Made by a program: the position numbers and the translations under genes
Shown here: positions 25,175 through 34,029 of the stretch, in pieces
Numbering within the stretch: the stretch's first letter is position 1
Layout: each line of letters starts with the position of its first letter
From: Deltaproteobacteria bacterium
Lineage (GTDB): Bacteria > Myxococcota_A > Polyangia > GCA-2747355
Reading direction: 5' to 3'
Assembly: GCA_020633415.1 (NCBI GenBank)
Contig: JACKDQ010000022.1
Coordinates: forward strand, 1 to 34,044
DNA length: 34,044 nucleotides
The notes under the pieces: generated by a model
Told to the model about the DNA's origin: nothing
The model's database searches: none
The model's input: only the letters and a program-made list of their open reading frames with translations

Positions 25175-28100
25175 CTAACCGCCGACCACCTGCTCCGCCT
25201 GGTTGAGGCTGACCGAAACCAAGCGAGAGATCCCTGGCTCCTCCATCGTTACACCGTACAGCGTGTCAGCGATCTCCATCGTCCGGCGGTTGTGGGTGAT
25301 GATGATGAATTGCGACTGGCTCGACATGTCGCGGATCAACTCACGGAAGCGAATCACGTTGGCCTCGTCGAGCGGCGCATCAACCTCATCGAGCAGACAG
25401 AAGGGCGTCGGTTTGACCATGAACATGGCAAAAATCATGCTTACCGCTGTGAGCGCCTTCTCACCACCCGACATCATTTCCAGCGACTGTAGCTTCTTGC
25501 CAGGTGGTTGGGCGACGATCTCCACACCACCTTTGAGCGGGTCACCGTCGGTTTCGGTCAAGACCAACTGAGCCCGCCCGCCATTAAACAGCCGTGGGAA
25601 CAGGCGCTGGAAGTGAGCGTTGACCGCCTCAAAGGTCTCGCGGAAGCGCTTACGGCAAGTGCGATTGATGCGACTGATCGCCTTGCTCAGCTGATCCAGC
25701 GCGCTCTCCAGGTCGTCGCGATGTCCGCAAAGAAACTGAAAGCGCTCGTTGAGCTCTTCGAATTCGGAGATCGCCGTGAGGTTGATCTCACCCATTCGGT
25801 CGATCAGTTGTCGGAGCTGCTCAAGACGCTGAGTCTGCTGCTCGCTCACCGGCGGGCTAAGGTGGTACTCGCCGGCGACCATCCGCAGCTCTTCGCGGTA
25901 ACGCTCCCAGACATGCTGCTCGAGATGCTCCATGCGCATTCGCAGCTCACTCGCCTTGATCTGGAGTTCACTCAGCGCCCCGCCCAATTCGGACGTCGTC
26001 GCGCGAAGCTCCTTTAGCGCAGCCTCGCGCTCACCAAGCTGCTGCAGATGGGCTTCGCATTCTGCGCGCTGCTTGGTGAGGTTTTCCTGTGCCGCCGCCC
26101 GCTCGCCAACCATTTGTTTGAGCTCGGCTTCGGCCTCCTCGGCTTTTCGCTGCAACTCGGCAACGCGATTTGCGCCGTCGACGAGCGAGGCCCGCAGTCG
26201 CTCGGCGCGCTCGCTACGCTCAGCCAAACGCAAGCCGAGCAGCTCGCGCTTCTCCTGGACAGATTTGCACATCGTCGCTGCCTCGGCGACAGCGACCTTG
26301 GCCTCGGTTACCGCATGCGCTGCCTTCGCGGTGCGCTCGCCCAAGCGGCCACGTTCCTGTTGAAGCAGTCCGATCACGTCCCCGGCGACGCGCGCTGTCT
26401 CGGCCGTCTCGCGAACGATTCGCTCCAACTGAGCCTGTTCAGTCGAAAGCCGGTCTAGTCCGTTATAGAGCTGCTGAACCTCGTTATCGATCTCTTGACG
26501 CCGCATGGCCATCGCGTCGCGCTCGGCCTGCACCCGCCCGAGGTCCTTTTCATGGGTAATGATCGCCTTCTCTTCGAGGTGTCCGTCGCGCACCGCCTCC
26601 TCGAGTACGTGCTGCAGCTGCGAGATTTCAGCTTTTACGCTGACATGTGCGTCGAGAGCGCGGTTGTATTGCGTCTCGAGGTTCACGATGATCTCGGACA
26701 ACTCCTTGATCTCGCGCTTTTGGCGAAACACGCCACTCATTTCACCGTCGAAAGAACCGCCAGTCACCGTGCCCGAAGCATCGAGGATTTCACCCTCGAG
26801 GGTGACCATCGTCTTCTTTTCCATCTGGTCGGCGAGCTCAAAGGCGCGATCGAGACTTTCAACGACCACAACGTCAGACAGCAGCGAGTCGGCAACCGCG
26901 CGAAACTCATCGCGACATTCGACTAGCCCGAGAATTGGACCGTGAACGCCGGCCGCCTCGATCGTTTGCAGCCCACCACCCGCACTTGGTCCGGGCGAGC
27001 TTTTCAAGCCACCTAGGAACGAAGGCGCGCGCATCGACATCGCCGGCGCATTCCCTCGCGGCTCGTGGGCGCTACTCTGGCGCGAATCCCAGACCAAGCC
27101 CACGGGAGCATCGGCAAGCATCGAAGGACGCCGTACACCCTGACTGGCAATGAAGCTCGTGCGGCCTTGCGCACTTTCCTTCAAAAAGGAAATCGCCTCG
27201 CGGCTGACGTGGTCGTCCTCGACGATGATCGTTCCGAGCCGCTGCTCGAGAACCGCTTCCAGGGCCGTCTCGTAAACCGCCGGTGCTTCGACGATGTCGG
27301 CGACCAAGCCGAGCACGCCTTTGGCGCGGGCATCGCCATTGAGCCGCTGCATCACCGCGCGCGTCCCCTGACCAAACCCTTCGTAACGCTGCTGGATCTC
27401 TTCCAGCGATGCGAGCCGCGACCGTCGACGGTGAAGCTCGGTGCGCAACACCTCTAACTCGGCCTCTCCACGGGTCGCCTGGCTATCTAACAGGCCCAGA
27501 CGCTCTCGCGCCTGCTGGCGTCGCTGTTCGATCTGCTCGCGACTGAGCCGCAGATCTCCGAGTTGCAGGTCGATCTCGGTAGCGGAGTGGCTGAGCTCAG
27601 CCAATCGCTCGACCAGCCGCGAGGTCTCGGCGCTACGCTGCTCGAGCCGTACTTCGGACTCCGCACGGCGCTGCTCCAGTGCACGCAGCGATGCCTCAGC
27701 GCGCGCACCGTCGCTATCTGCCTGGCGTCGCGCATCTCGCTCAGTGCTCAGCGCTTGCTCGAGCTCGTCAGCCTCTTCGCGCAGCTGGCCCAAATGCGCC
27801 TCGCGCAGATGAAGATTTTCCATCAGCTCTTCGCGCCGGGCGACCGAACTCTCCAACTTGTGCTGCAGATCGGCCGACTCCTCATTCAGCTCGGCGATCT
27901 GCCGCTCGATCTCCTCGACCTCGCTACGCTCGCGCTCTAGGCGTTGCGCGATGTCGGCTGATTCGTGCTGCTGGTATTCGCGGGCGCTTTCGGAAAGCTT
28001 GATCCGATTGTCCAGCTGATACAGCCGCTCTTGCAGCGCGCTGAGTGCCCGCTCCTGCTCCGCCGCCTGCAGGCGCGCGGTTTCGAGCTCGACCTCGCCG

Positions 28101-28897
28101 CGCTCGAGCTCGCCGAGCATCCGCTCACGACGCTCATCGACCTCGCCGAGGGAGGCGTCGAGCACTTTACGCTCGGCGGTGATACCAAGCATCTGGTGAG
28201 CGGCTGAGCAGAGTTCGATGTCGCGCATCTCCCCGCGATACTGTTTGTAGCGCTCGGCCTTCTTGGCCTGCCGGCGCAGCAGCCCGAGCCGCTTTTCGAT
28301 CTCCTCGAGCACGTCGGTAACGCGCAACAGGTTTTGTCGGGTCGCATCCATCTTGCGCTCAGCAGCCGCCTTGCGCCGCCGGTACTTGGTGATTCCCGCC
28401 GCCTCTTCGAGGAAGTAACGCCGATCTTCGGGCTTGGCAGAGACGATCAAACCGACGCGCCCCTGCTCGATGATCGAGTAGGCCTTGGTCCCAACGCCAG
28501 TGCCGAGGAACAGATTGGTCACGTCGCGCAATCGCACGGGCAAACGATTGATCAGGTACTCGCTGGTACCATCGCGGTGTAGTCGCCGAGTGACGGTGAT
28601 CTCTTCGTATGACAAATACTCGGGCGGCACACGGCCGTCGTTTTCGAAGGTGAGCGAGATCTCAGCCACACCCGCTGGTCCGCGCGAATCGGACCCATTG
28701 AAAATCACGTCCTCCATCTGCTTGCCGCGCAGATGGCGGGCACTCTGCTCACCCATCGCCCAGCGCAGCGCATCGACGATATTGGACTTGCCACAGCCAT
28801 TGGGGCCGACGATACCGGTCAACCGCTGCTGCAGATCGACGCGCATCGGGTCGCAGAATGATTTGAAGCCGGAGAGGTCGATTCGCTTTATATACAT
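25175..28897 (-). CDS. smc: Chromosome partition protein SMC
   Basis: SMC is the long coiled-coil ATPase of bacterial condensin. The 1240 residues show Walker A GPNGCGKSN at 31-39, two long coiled-coil arms, a central hinge (about 523-690), the signature SGGEK at 1143-1147, and Walker B CLLDEVDAPLDEAN at about 1167-1180. The N-terminus MYIKRIDLSGFKSF is standard. The hinge has a Ser/Pro/Gly-rich stretch (about 590-645) longer than I expect. The start has no clear Shine-Dalgarno. It heads the smc-yicC-remA-gmk-relA block on the minus strand. Confidence 0.97.
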   Translation of the reverse strand: MYIKRIDLSGFKSFCDPMRVDLQQRLTGIVGPNGCGKSNIVDALRWAMGEQSARHLRGKQMEDVIFNGSDSRGPAGVAEISLTFENDGRVPPEYLSYEEITVTRRLHRDGTSEYLINRLPVRLRDVTNLFLGTGVGTKAYSIIEQGRVGLIVSAKPEDRRYFLEEAAGITKYRRRKAAAERKMDATRQNLLRVTDVLEEIEKRLGLLRRQAKKAERYKQYRGEMRDIELCSAAHQMLGITAERKVLDASLGEVDERRERMLGELERGEVELETARLQAAEQERALSALQERLYQLDNRIKLSESAREYQQHESADIAQRLERERSEVEEIERQIAELNEESADLQHKLESSVARREELMENLHLREAHLGQLREEADELEQALSTERDARRQADSDGARAEASLRALEQRRAESEVRLEQRSAETSRLVERLAELSHSATEIDLQLGDLRLSREQIEQRRQQARERLGLLDSQATRGEAELEVLRTELHRRRSRLASLEEIQQRYEGFGQGTRAVMQRLNGDARAKGVLGLVADIVEAPAVYETALEAVLEQRLGTIIVEDDHVSREAISFLKESAQGRTSFIASQGVRRPSMLADAPVGLVWDSRQSSAHEPRGNAPAMSMRAPSFLGGLKSSPGPSAGGGLQTIEAAGVHGPILGLVECRDEFRAVADSLLSDVVVVESLDRAFELADQMEKKTMVTLEGEILDASGTVTGGSFDGEMSGVFRQKREIKELSEIIVNLETQYNRALDAHVSVKAEISQLQHVLEEAVRDGHLEEKAIITHEKDLGRVQAERDAMAMRRQEIDNEVQQLYNGLDRLSTEQAQLERIVRETAETARVAGDVIGLLQQERGRLGERTAKAAHAVTEAKVAVAEAATMCKSVQEKRELLGLRLAERSERAERLRASLVDGANRVAELQRKAEEAEAELKQMVGERAAAQENLTKQRAECEAHLQQLGEREAALKELRATTSELGGALSELQIKASELRMRMEHLEQHVWERYREELRMVAGEYHLSPPVSEQQTQRLEQLRQLIDRMGEINLTAISEFEELNERFQFLCGHRDDLESALDQLSKAISRINRTCRKRFRETFEAVNAHFQRLFPRLFNGGRAQLVLTETDGDPLKGGVEIVAQPPGKKLQSLEMMSGGEKALTAVSMIFAMFMVKPTPFCLLDEVDAPLDEANVIRFRELIRDMSSQSQFIIITHNRRTMEIADTLYGVTMEEPGISRLVSVSLNQAEQVVGG

Positions 28898-28955
28898 GCG
28901 CCGTGCGTTTCAGCCCGCCAACCCAATGGGCGCGGGGCAAGGGGCAAATGCTGGA

Positions 28956-28978
28956 TCACGCAAGTTTTTTGCACGTGA
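28956..28978. repeat. Small imperfect hairpin upstream of smc
   Basis: TCAC-GCAA and TTGC-GTGA pair around a GTTTT loop with a 2-nt bulge. It lies in the 287-nt gap between smc and the gene at 29185. A function is not apparent. Confidence 0.4.
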
Positions 28979-29033
28979 CATCGGACAACGTTTAGCAGAG
29001 CGCCCCTACCGTGTAAAGAGCAAGCGGGGGCAC

Positions 29034-29080
29034 CCACCACATCCTGTGGTCAGACGATTTTCGGCCACCAGATGTGGTGG
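29034..29080. repeat. Large intergenic hairpin between two divergent genes
   Basis: CCACCACATC (29034-29043) and GATGTGGTGG (29071-29080) are exact reverse complements. Inside them GTGGTC (29046-29051) pairs with GGCCAC (29063-29068), with one G-T pair, leaving an 11-nt loop. This 47-nt structure lies 105 nt before the start at 29185 and 137 nt before smc. It may be a binding site or part of a small RNA or leader. Confidence 0.75.
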
Positions 29081-29149
29081 CATCCGGCAGCCAGCTCGCC
29101 TCACCTTTGCGCACATCGCAGCCGGTGAGATCGCCCCCGCGCCGCGGCT

Positions 29150-29178
29150 TCGACAGCGCCTGAGCAACGGCGTAAACT
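29150..29178 (+). promoter_or_regulatory. Promoter of the exported Ig-like protein gene, leaderless
   Basis: TCGACA (29150-29155) and TAAACT (29173-29178) are 17 nt apart. The base 7 nt after the -10 box is 29185, the G of the GTG start. A GAGG sits directly against the GTG, too close to act as a Shine-Dalgarno. Confidence 0.5.
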
Positions 29179-29184
29179 GCGAGG

Positions 29185-30858
29185 GTGCTGCATCGTGCGC
29201 TGCCGATCATCTTGGGCTGTTGCAGCGCGATGCTGGCGACCACCCTAAGCGCCGCGCCGCGCGTGATCATCCGTGGCCAGTCCAAGATCTCGATCGACCG
29301 CGTCCAGCTCGGCGAAGACGGCGACGTGGCAATCTCGGGTCGATTGAGCGATGCCGCACTGGATAGCGGACTTGCACTGCAGCGTGTCTCGGTGCGGATC
29401 GAGCTGGGACCACGGGCGCTCGCGCTGATTCCGACGAGAACTGACGATGACGGTGTATTTCGTATCAAGACCCCGCTGCGCAGGGGGATCCACACCATCG
29501 GCGCCGAGTTTCGTGGCAACAATCTCTTTGCCCCCAGCGAAGTGGCCGCGCGCCGTTTCGACGTTAGCCGCCAAGCACTGGTGTTGGCGCTCGATCTACC
29601 CAAGCGACTGCGCGTGGGTCGCGCAGGAGCGGTGGCTCGCCTTACAGCACATATCGGCACGCGCCCGGCGAGTGTACCGCTGACGATCTCACTGACGGGC
29701 CAGAGCTCCCAGCGTCTAACGACGGATCGAGCGGGCCGACTCGAAATTCCGCTGCGCGCCGACAAGCCGGGATCGTTGGATCTGGCGATCAATTTCGCCG
29801 GTGATCGCCACACCAACCCCACGCGGTTGGAGCGCCGGGTATTCGCTGTAACGCCCGTCAAGATCATCGCCTCGGCTAAGCGCCGCGAGATCGCCCCGGA
29901 CGGCGTGATCCGCATCCGCGCGCAGTTGAGCGATCCGTCGGGGCCAATAGCCGGCGGCGTCGTCGCGCTCTGGGCTCACGGGCGCCACCAACAGTCGGCA
30001 CTCTCCAATCAGCGCGGCATCGCCCAGTTCTCGGTGCCAGCGGCATCTTTCCCGCCGGGCGATCTTACAGCACTGCTTCGATTCACGCCGCGCGTTGGCT
30101 GGCGCGAGGCACCAGAGGACCAGCCGATTACCGTGACGATCCTTGCGCCGCAGCCGGTGCCGCCGCGAATGTACGCCCTGCCCCTGCTTGGCAGCCTCGC
30201 TGCGCTATCACTGTTGGTGCTATATCGCTGGCGACCGCGCTGGTCGACGCTGCGCAGTGCGCTTCACCGTCATCCGCCGACACCCCCGGCGCGGCAAGCC
30301 ACCGTGCGTGGCGGGATTGAGGCCGGCGAAGCCCGTTGGAGTCTGATCGCCAACGAGTACCACCTCGGCGGTCAACTGATCGACGCCAGCGACGAGCAGC
30401 CGCTCAACGCCGGCCAAGTCTGCCTATCGTCGCCCGAAAGCAACCGCCAACTCGATGTTGATACCGAAGGCAAGTTTCTCGTCGGCCCATTACGCCCCGG
30501 CGGCTATCGCCTCAGCGCTGCCTGCGCTGGCTATCTGGCGGAAACGCTCGACGTCACGGTGCCTCACCGCGGTCAACTGCTCCAGATCAGTGTACGCCTG
30601 GTGCCAATCCGCATCCGACTCTTGGAGATCTACAAACACGCAACGCAAGCGCTGATCGAGCGCGACGCCTGGGCGAGGCAAACGCCACGCGAAGTGCTGC
30701 GCGCCAACCGCGAGCGATTGACGGCCCAAGCGATCGACGCCCTACACGAGCTGTCGATGCTCTTGGAGATCGCCTACTGGAGCGATCAGCGGCCGATCGA
30801 TCAGCGGGCACTGACCATCGCCTCGGCGTTGGCAAACCGCATCGCCCCCGTCGCCTAG
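29185..30858 (+). CDS. Exported membrane-anchored protein with Ig-like and carboxypeptidase-regulatory-like domains
   Basis: The 557 residues begin with a signal peptide (LPIILGCCSAMLATTLSA). Several beta-sandwich Ig-like segments follow (GRLSDAALDSGLALQRVSV, GVFRIKTPLRRG, RLEIPLRADKPGSLDLAINF). A membrane helix lies at about residue 330-348 (LLGSLAALSLLVLYRW). Beyond it is a carboxypeptidase-regulatory-like domain (LIDASDEQPLNAGQVCLSS, GPLRPGGYRLSAACAGY), then helices. The two parts would lie on opposite sides of a membrane. I do not recognise a named family. It starts with GTG at the expected +1 and is followed by ftsY after 75 nt. Confidence 0.65.
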   Translation: MLHRALPIILGCCSAMLATTLSAAPRVIIRGQSKISIDRVQLGEDGDVAISGRLSDAALDSGLALQRVSVRIELGPRALALIPTRTDDDGVFRIKTPLRRGIHTIGAEFRGNNLFAPSEVAARRFDVSRQALVLALDLPKRLRVGRAGAVARLTAHIGTRPASVPLTISLTGQSSQRLTTDRAGRLEIPLRADKPGSLDLAINFAGDRHTNPTRLERRVFAVTPVKIIASAKRREIAPDGVIRIRAQLSDPSGPIAGGVVALWAHGRHQQSALSNQRGIAQFSVPAASFPPGDLTALLRFTPRVGWREAPEDQPITVTILAPQPVPPRMYALPLLGSLAALSLLVLYRWRPRWSTLRSALHRHPPTPPARQATVRGGIEAGEARWSLIANEYHLGGQLIDASDEQPLNAGQVCLSSPESNRQLDVDTEGKFLVGPLRPGGYRLSAACAGYLAETLDVTVPHRGQLLQISVRLVPIRIRLLEIYKHATQALIERDAWARQTPREVLRANRERLTAQAIDALHELSMLLEIAYWSDQRPIDQRALTIASALANRIAPVA

Positions 30859-30896
30859 CGCCTCAGACGACGCGAGAAATGCCATTGATAACGGTA

Positions 30897-30925
30897 TTGT
30901 CATTTGCCGGCGGCGCGACTACTGT
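30897..30925 (+). promoter_or_regulatory. Promoter of ftsY, near-leaderless
   Basis: TTGTCA (30897-30902) and TACTGT (30920-30925) are 17 nt apart. The expected +1 is 30932, 2 nt before the ATG at 30934, with no Shine-Dalgarno. This supports the choice of that start codon. Confidence 0.45.
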
Positions 30926-30933
30926 CCCTGCCG

Positions 30934-32142
30934 ATGGATTGGTTGGCGCGCATCGACTGGTCGATGGTTACCTTCGTCGGCGGAGCAACGACTTTGGTCG
31001 TGCTGCTGTTTCTCGCCGCTCGTCGTATGAAGCAGCGCCAGCTCGGCGAGGACGAGCCGCAAACCGGCCGCAGCCCCGGCAAACGCCGAACCTCCGAATC
31101 TAGCGAGCAGGCTGACCGGATCGCCGCGCAGGCGCCGACCGTTGACGACGAAGAGGCAGCCGTCGATCAAACCGCTGACGACTACGGCGATGACGAGCCG
31201 ATAGACGAGGCCGAAGAGCAGCGGCGACTTAGCGCGGGCCTTGCCAAGACTCGCAGTGGCTTTGTGGCGCGATTGGGTCGCGTGTTTCGCGGCAAGCAGA
31301 TCGACGAAAGCCTACTCGATGACATCGAAGAGGTGCTGTTTACCGCCGACATCGGCGTCAAAACATCACAGCAGCTGCTTGAGGCGGTACGCAAACAGCT
31401 GAGCAAGAAACAGCTCAAGGACTCGAGCGAGATCATTGCCCGCCTCAAGGAAGAGGCGCTGGTATTGTTGGACAAGCCACAGGCAACGCCCTTCGACCCA
31501 GCACGCGCGAAATCTAAGCCCTACGTGTTGCTCGTCGTCGGTGTCAATGGCGTTGGAAAGACCACAACAATCGGAAAGTTGGCCGCCCAACTCAAGGCGC
31601 GCGGCCTCAGCGTTTTGCTGGCGGCCGGCGACACATTTCGCGCTGCCGCGACTGAGCAGCTCGTTATTTGGGGCGAGCGGACCGCGACGCCGGTCGTTGG
31701 CGGTAAGGAAGGCGCCGACCCGGCGTCGGTGATCGTGGATGCCCTTCGCAAAGCCAAGGCCGACGGCGCCGACGTGGTAATCGCCGACACCGCCGGACGC
31801 TTGCACACCAAGATCTCGCTAATGGACGAGCTCCAAAAAGTCCGCCGCGCGATCGCCAAACAAGTCGACGGCGCCCCCCACGAGACCTGGATCGTCGTCG
31901 ATGCGACGACCGGCCAAAATGCGATCACCCAGGCACGGCAGTTCGGCGAAGCGCTTGAATTAACAGGTGTCGTGCTGACAAAACTCGATGGGACCGCCAA
32001 AGGCGGCGTGATCCTAGGCATCTGCAACGAACTCAGCCTGCCGGTGCGCTTCGTGGGCATCGGGGAGGCGGTCGCCGACCTAAGAACCTTTGACTCCCAG
32101 CGTTTTGCCGACGCCTTATTCGATGAAGAATCAGGCAGTTGA
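30934..32142 (+). CDS. ftsY: Signal recognition particle receptor FtsY
   Basis: FtsY is the SRP receptor that delivers ribosomes making membrane proteins to the membrane. From ATG 30934 it is 402 residues. A hydrophobic segment (about 13-30, VTFVGGATTLVVLLFLAA) could insert it in the membrane, followed by an acidic linker (DDEEAAVDQTADDYGDDEPI). The NG domain follows: GVNGVGKTTT at about 203-212, GDTFRAAATEQL, DTAGRLHTK and TKLDGTAKGG. The TTG at 30904 would add 10 residues but would precede the predicted transcription start. Confidence 0.95.
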   Translation: MDWLARIDWSMVTFVGGATTLVVLLFLAARRMKQRQLGEDEPQTGRSPGKRRTSESSEQADRIAAQAPTVDDEEAAVDQTADDYGDDEPIDEAEEQRRLSAGLAKTRSGFVARLGRVFRGKQIDESLLDDIEEVLFTADIGVKTSQQLLEAVRKQLSKKQLKDSSEIIARLKEEALVLLDKPQATPFDPARAKSKPYVLLVVGVNGVGKTTTIGKLAAQLKARGLSVLLAAGDTFRAAATEQLVIWGERTATPVVGGKEGADPASVIVDALRKAKADGADVVIADTAGRLHTKISLMDELQKVRRAIAKQVDGAPHETWIVVDATTGQNAITQARQFGEALELTGVVLTKLDGTAKGGVILGICNELSLPVRFVGIGEAVADLRTFDSQRFADALFDEESGS

Positions 32143-32150
32143 GTTTTCGT

Positions 32151-32178
32151 TTGATCGCTAGGAAAACCGTGATATAGT
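32151..32178 (+). promoter_or_regulatory. Promoter of the outer-membrane barrel pair
   Basis: TTGATC (32151-32156) and TATAGT (32173-32178) are 16 nt apart. A transcript from near 32185 would have a leader of about 70 nt before the ATG at 32257, with GAGG as Shine-Dalgarno. It begins 8 nt after the ftsY stop. Confidence 0.5.
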
Positions 32179-32256
32179 GCGAACCACTCGTTTTTCCGCT
32201 GTAACTGCTTGTAATATAACAGATTTTTGCACACCACCGCAGACGAGGTCCTCCCG

Positions 32257-33186
32257 ATGAAACGCTTCTTCTTCGCCCCAGGATGCTGGTTGCTGGTGCT
32301 GCTCATCAGCGCGCCCGTGATGGGGCAGCCTGCGGGGCAGGATGCGCCGGCAGCTGACGAGGCGACCAAGGAGAGTGGCGACGACGGGTTGCCCGAGGCA
32401 CCGCCAAAGGCTCCCCCGCCCTCCGATGACACCCTAGCGACGAAAAAAGGCGAGCTGAAAAGCACCCCCGAGGATGCCGCCGCTCCGACCGTCGCGGGCA
32501 AGAGCCAAGTCGGCTGGAAAGACGTCGTCGTCGTCCAACCGAAGGCTTTCCTCAAGCGCCGCCGCGTTGAGCTCACGCCCTTTTACGCGACGACCGTCAA
32601 CGATACGCTGATTCAGCACTCGGCGATCGGCCTGGAGCTCAACTACTTCATCACCGATATCCTCAATATCGGCGTGTTGGGCATGTACTACGTAAGTAAC
32701 GTGCTCGACCAAGAGTTCTATACGCGCCACCATTTCAACGTCGTGCCGACGCTCAACCGCTATCTCTATACCGCAACGTTGAACATGGGCTACGTGCCGA
32801 TCTACGGCAAGTTCGACATCTTCAACTACTGGATCCTCCATTACGAGGTCTTCGCCACCGGCGGCGTCGGCGTGACTGGCACCGAGATCATCCCGCGCAA
32901 ACTGGAAAATGAGGCGTTTACCAACATCGCTTTGACGTTCCAGGTCGGCATCGGCGGCCGGATCTTCGTTAACAAGTGGCTGGCGTTGCAGGTCGCTTTC
33001 CGCGACTTCATGATGCTCGACAAATTCGAGCCGCGTGGCCGAACGCAGCGTGTTGTCGAGGACCCGACCACGGGCCAGAACGTCAAAGACGCAGCCGAGA
33101 CCTCGTTTATCAACAACGCGGTACTGACCTTTGGCGCGGCGGTCTATTTCCCACTGAGCTTCAAACACGCGACGACCTACCGCTAG
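32257..33186 (+). CDS. Outer-membrane beta-barrel protein, TIGR04565-like (first of pair)
   Basis: I chose ATG 32257 with GAGG about 8 nt upstream; the frame begins 10 codons earlier. The 309 residues have a signal peptide (GCWLLVLLISAPVMG), an acidic Pro/Ala/Lys-rich linker to about 90, and a domain of alternating strands (RVELTPFYATTVNDTLIQH, LGMYYVSNV, LNMGYVPIYG) ending in AAVYFPLSFKHATTYR. This is the pattern of the myxobacterial outer-membrane barrel family TIGR04565, some members of which lie near gliding-motility genes. Its stop is 9 nt before the next barrel gene, so they form an operon. Confidence 0.8.
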   Translation: MKRFFFAPGCWLLVLLISAPVMGQPAGQDAPAADEATKESGDDGLPEAPPKAPPPSDDTLATKKGELKSTPEDAAAPTVAGKSQVGWKDVVVVQPKAFLKRRRVELTPFYATTVNDTLIQHSAIGLELNYFITDILNIGVLGMYYVSNVLDQEFYTRHHFNVVPTLNRYLYTATLNMGYVPIYGKFDIFNYWILHYEVFATGGVGVTGTEIIPRKLENEAFTNIALTFQVGIGGRIFVNKWLALQVAFRDFMMLDKFEPRGRTQRVVEDPTTGQNVKDAAETSFINNAVLTFGAAVYFPLSFKHATTYR

Positions 33187-33195
33187 GAGCACGAG

Positions 33196-33987
33196 ATGCG
33201 TATCGCCCGCTTAACGATTGCTCTGTTCCTGCTGCTGGCCATCAACGCCACGGCGTTTGCAGAGCGCAAAGACCCCCTCGACGACAAACCGGCGCGTTTG
33301 CCACGCGTCCAGCTGCGTGACACGCGCTTTGAGATCGGCCCTTCGATCCAATTCTCGGTCGACCGTGCACTGCGCCACGCGTTCTTGTTTGGTCTGCGCG
33401 CGCAGTACCACATTAACGATTACTTCTCGCTGGGCGCCGACGTCGGTTTTGGTGTCGGCGTAGACACCGGCCTAAAGGGCGAGATCGAAAGCCAGAAAGT
33501 CCCAGCCAGCCTCGGCGGCGGCGACGACTGGAGCGCGATCATGAATAACATCGCCGACATCCAGATGGCCGGCGATGTGCGCGCCACCTTCACGCCGTTT
33601 TCCGGCAAGATGGCGGTATTTGGCAAGGCGTTCTTCGCCTACGACTTCTACGTCTTCGCAGGCTTTGGCTTTGCGATGACCAAGAACAACAGCGACATCC
33701 CCGGCGTCGACGAAGCCAACGAGGGTTTCCGTCCCGGTTTCGCCTGGGGCGCCGGCCTGCAGATGTTCTTCACCGATTGGTTTTCCACCGGTATCGAAAT
33801 TCGCGACCTGCTGTTTAGCGATAACGAGTCCGGCGGCGATCTCACGCGTGGCCAGAGCGATACCGAGTTGGCTCAGTCGGCCGTGCTGATCGATGGTGAC
33901 GACAAAGAGCTGACGCACCATTTCTTCTTGGGCGTTAACTTCACGTTCTTCTTCCCGCTGACGCCCAGCGTCTCAATGACCTATTAG
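33196..33987 (+). CDS. Outer-membrane beta-barrel protein, TIGR04565-like (second of pair)
   Basis: The 263 residues start after AGGAG at good spacing (ATG 33196). A signal peptide (RLTIALFLLLAINATAFA) precedes a short linker and barrel strands (FLFGLRAQYHINDYFSLGADVGFG, GKAFFAYDFYVFAGFGFAM, WFSTGIEIRDLLFS) ending in LGVNFTFFFPLTPSVSMTY. It has the same domain type as its upstream neighbour but without the long acidic linker. A paired arrangement suggests they work together, possibly in an envelope complex; this is inference. A strong hairpin follows the stop. Confidence 0.8.
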   Translation: MRIARLTIALFLLLAINATAFAERKDPLDDKPARLPRVQLRDTRFEIGPSIQFSVDRALRHAFLFGLRAQYHINDYFSLGADVGFGVGVDTGLKGEIESQKVPASLGGGDDWSAIMNNIADIQMAGDVRATFTPFSGKMAVFGKAFFAYDFYVFAGFGFAMTKNNSDIPGVDEANEGFRPGFAWGAGLQMFFTDWFSTGIEIRDLLFSDNESGGDLTRGQSDTELAQSAVLIDGDDKELTHHFFLGVNFTFFFPLTPSVSMTY

Positions 33988-34006
33988 TCCATGCATGCCG
34001 GCCCGC

Positions 34007-34029
34007 CGCCGTGGGAACAGCCCACGGCG
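34007..34029 (+). terminator. Hairpin terminator after the barrel operon
   Basis: CGCCGTGGG and CCCACGGCG form a perfect 9-bp GC-rich stem around an AACAG loop. A short T-rich stretch (CCTTTCC) lies a few bases after it. It lies 20 nt after the stop of the second barrel gene. Confidence 0.6.

Noticed and set aside
28972..28977. CACGTG palindrome upstream of smc
   Set aside because: Six-base palindromes are common by chance and nothing links it to a known bacterial regulator.
28992..29915. Minus-strand reading frame of 307 codons
   Set aside because: It is antisense to the exported Ig-like protein, whose signal peptide and domains are convincing.
31521..32576. Minus-strand reading frame of 351 codons
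   Set aside because: It is antisense to ftsY and the first barrel gene and shows no recognisable domain.
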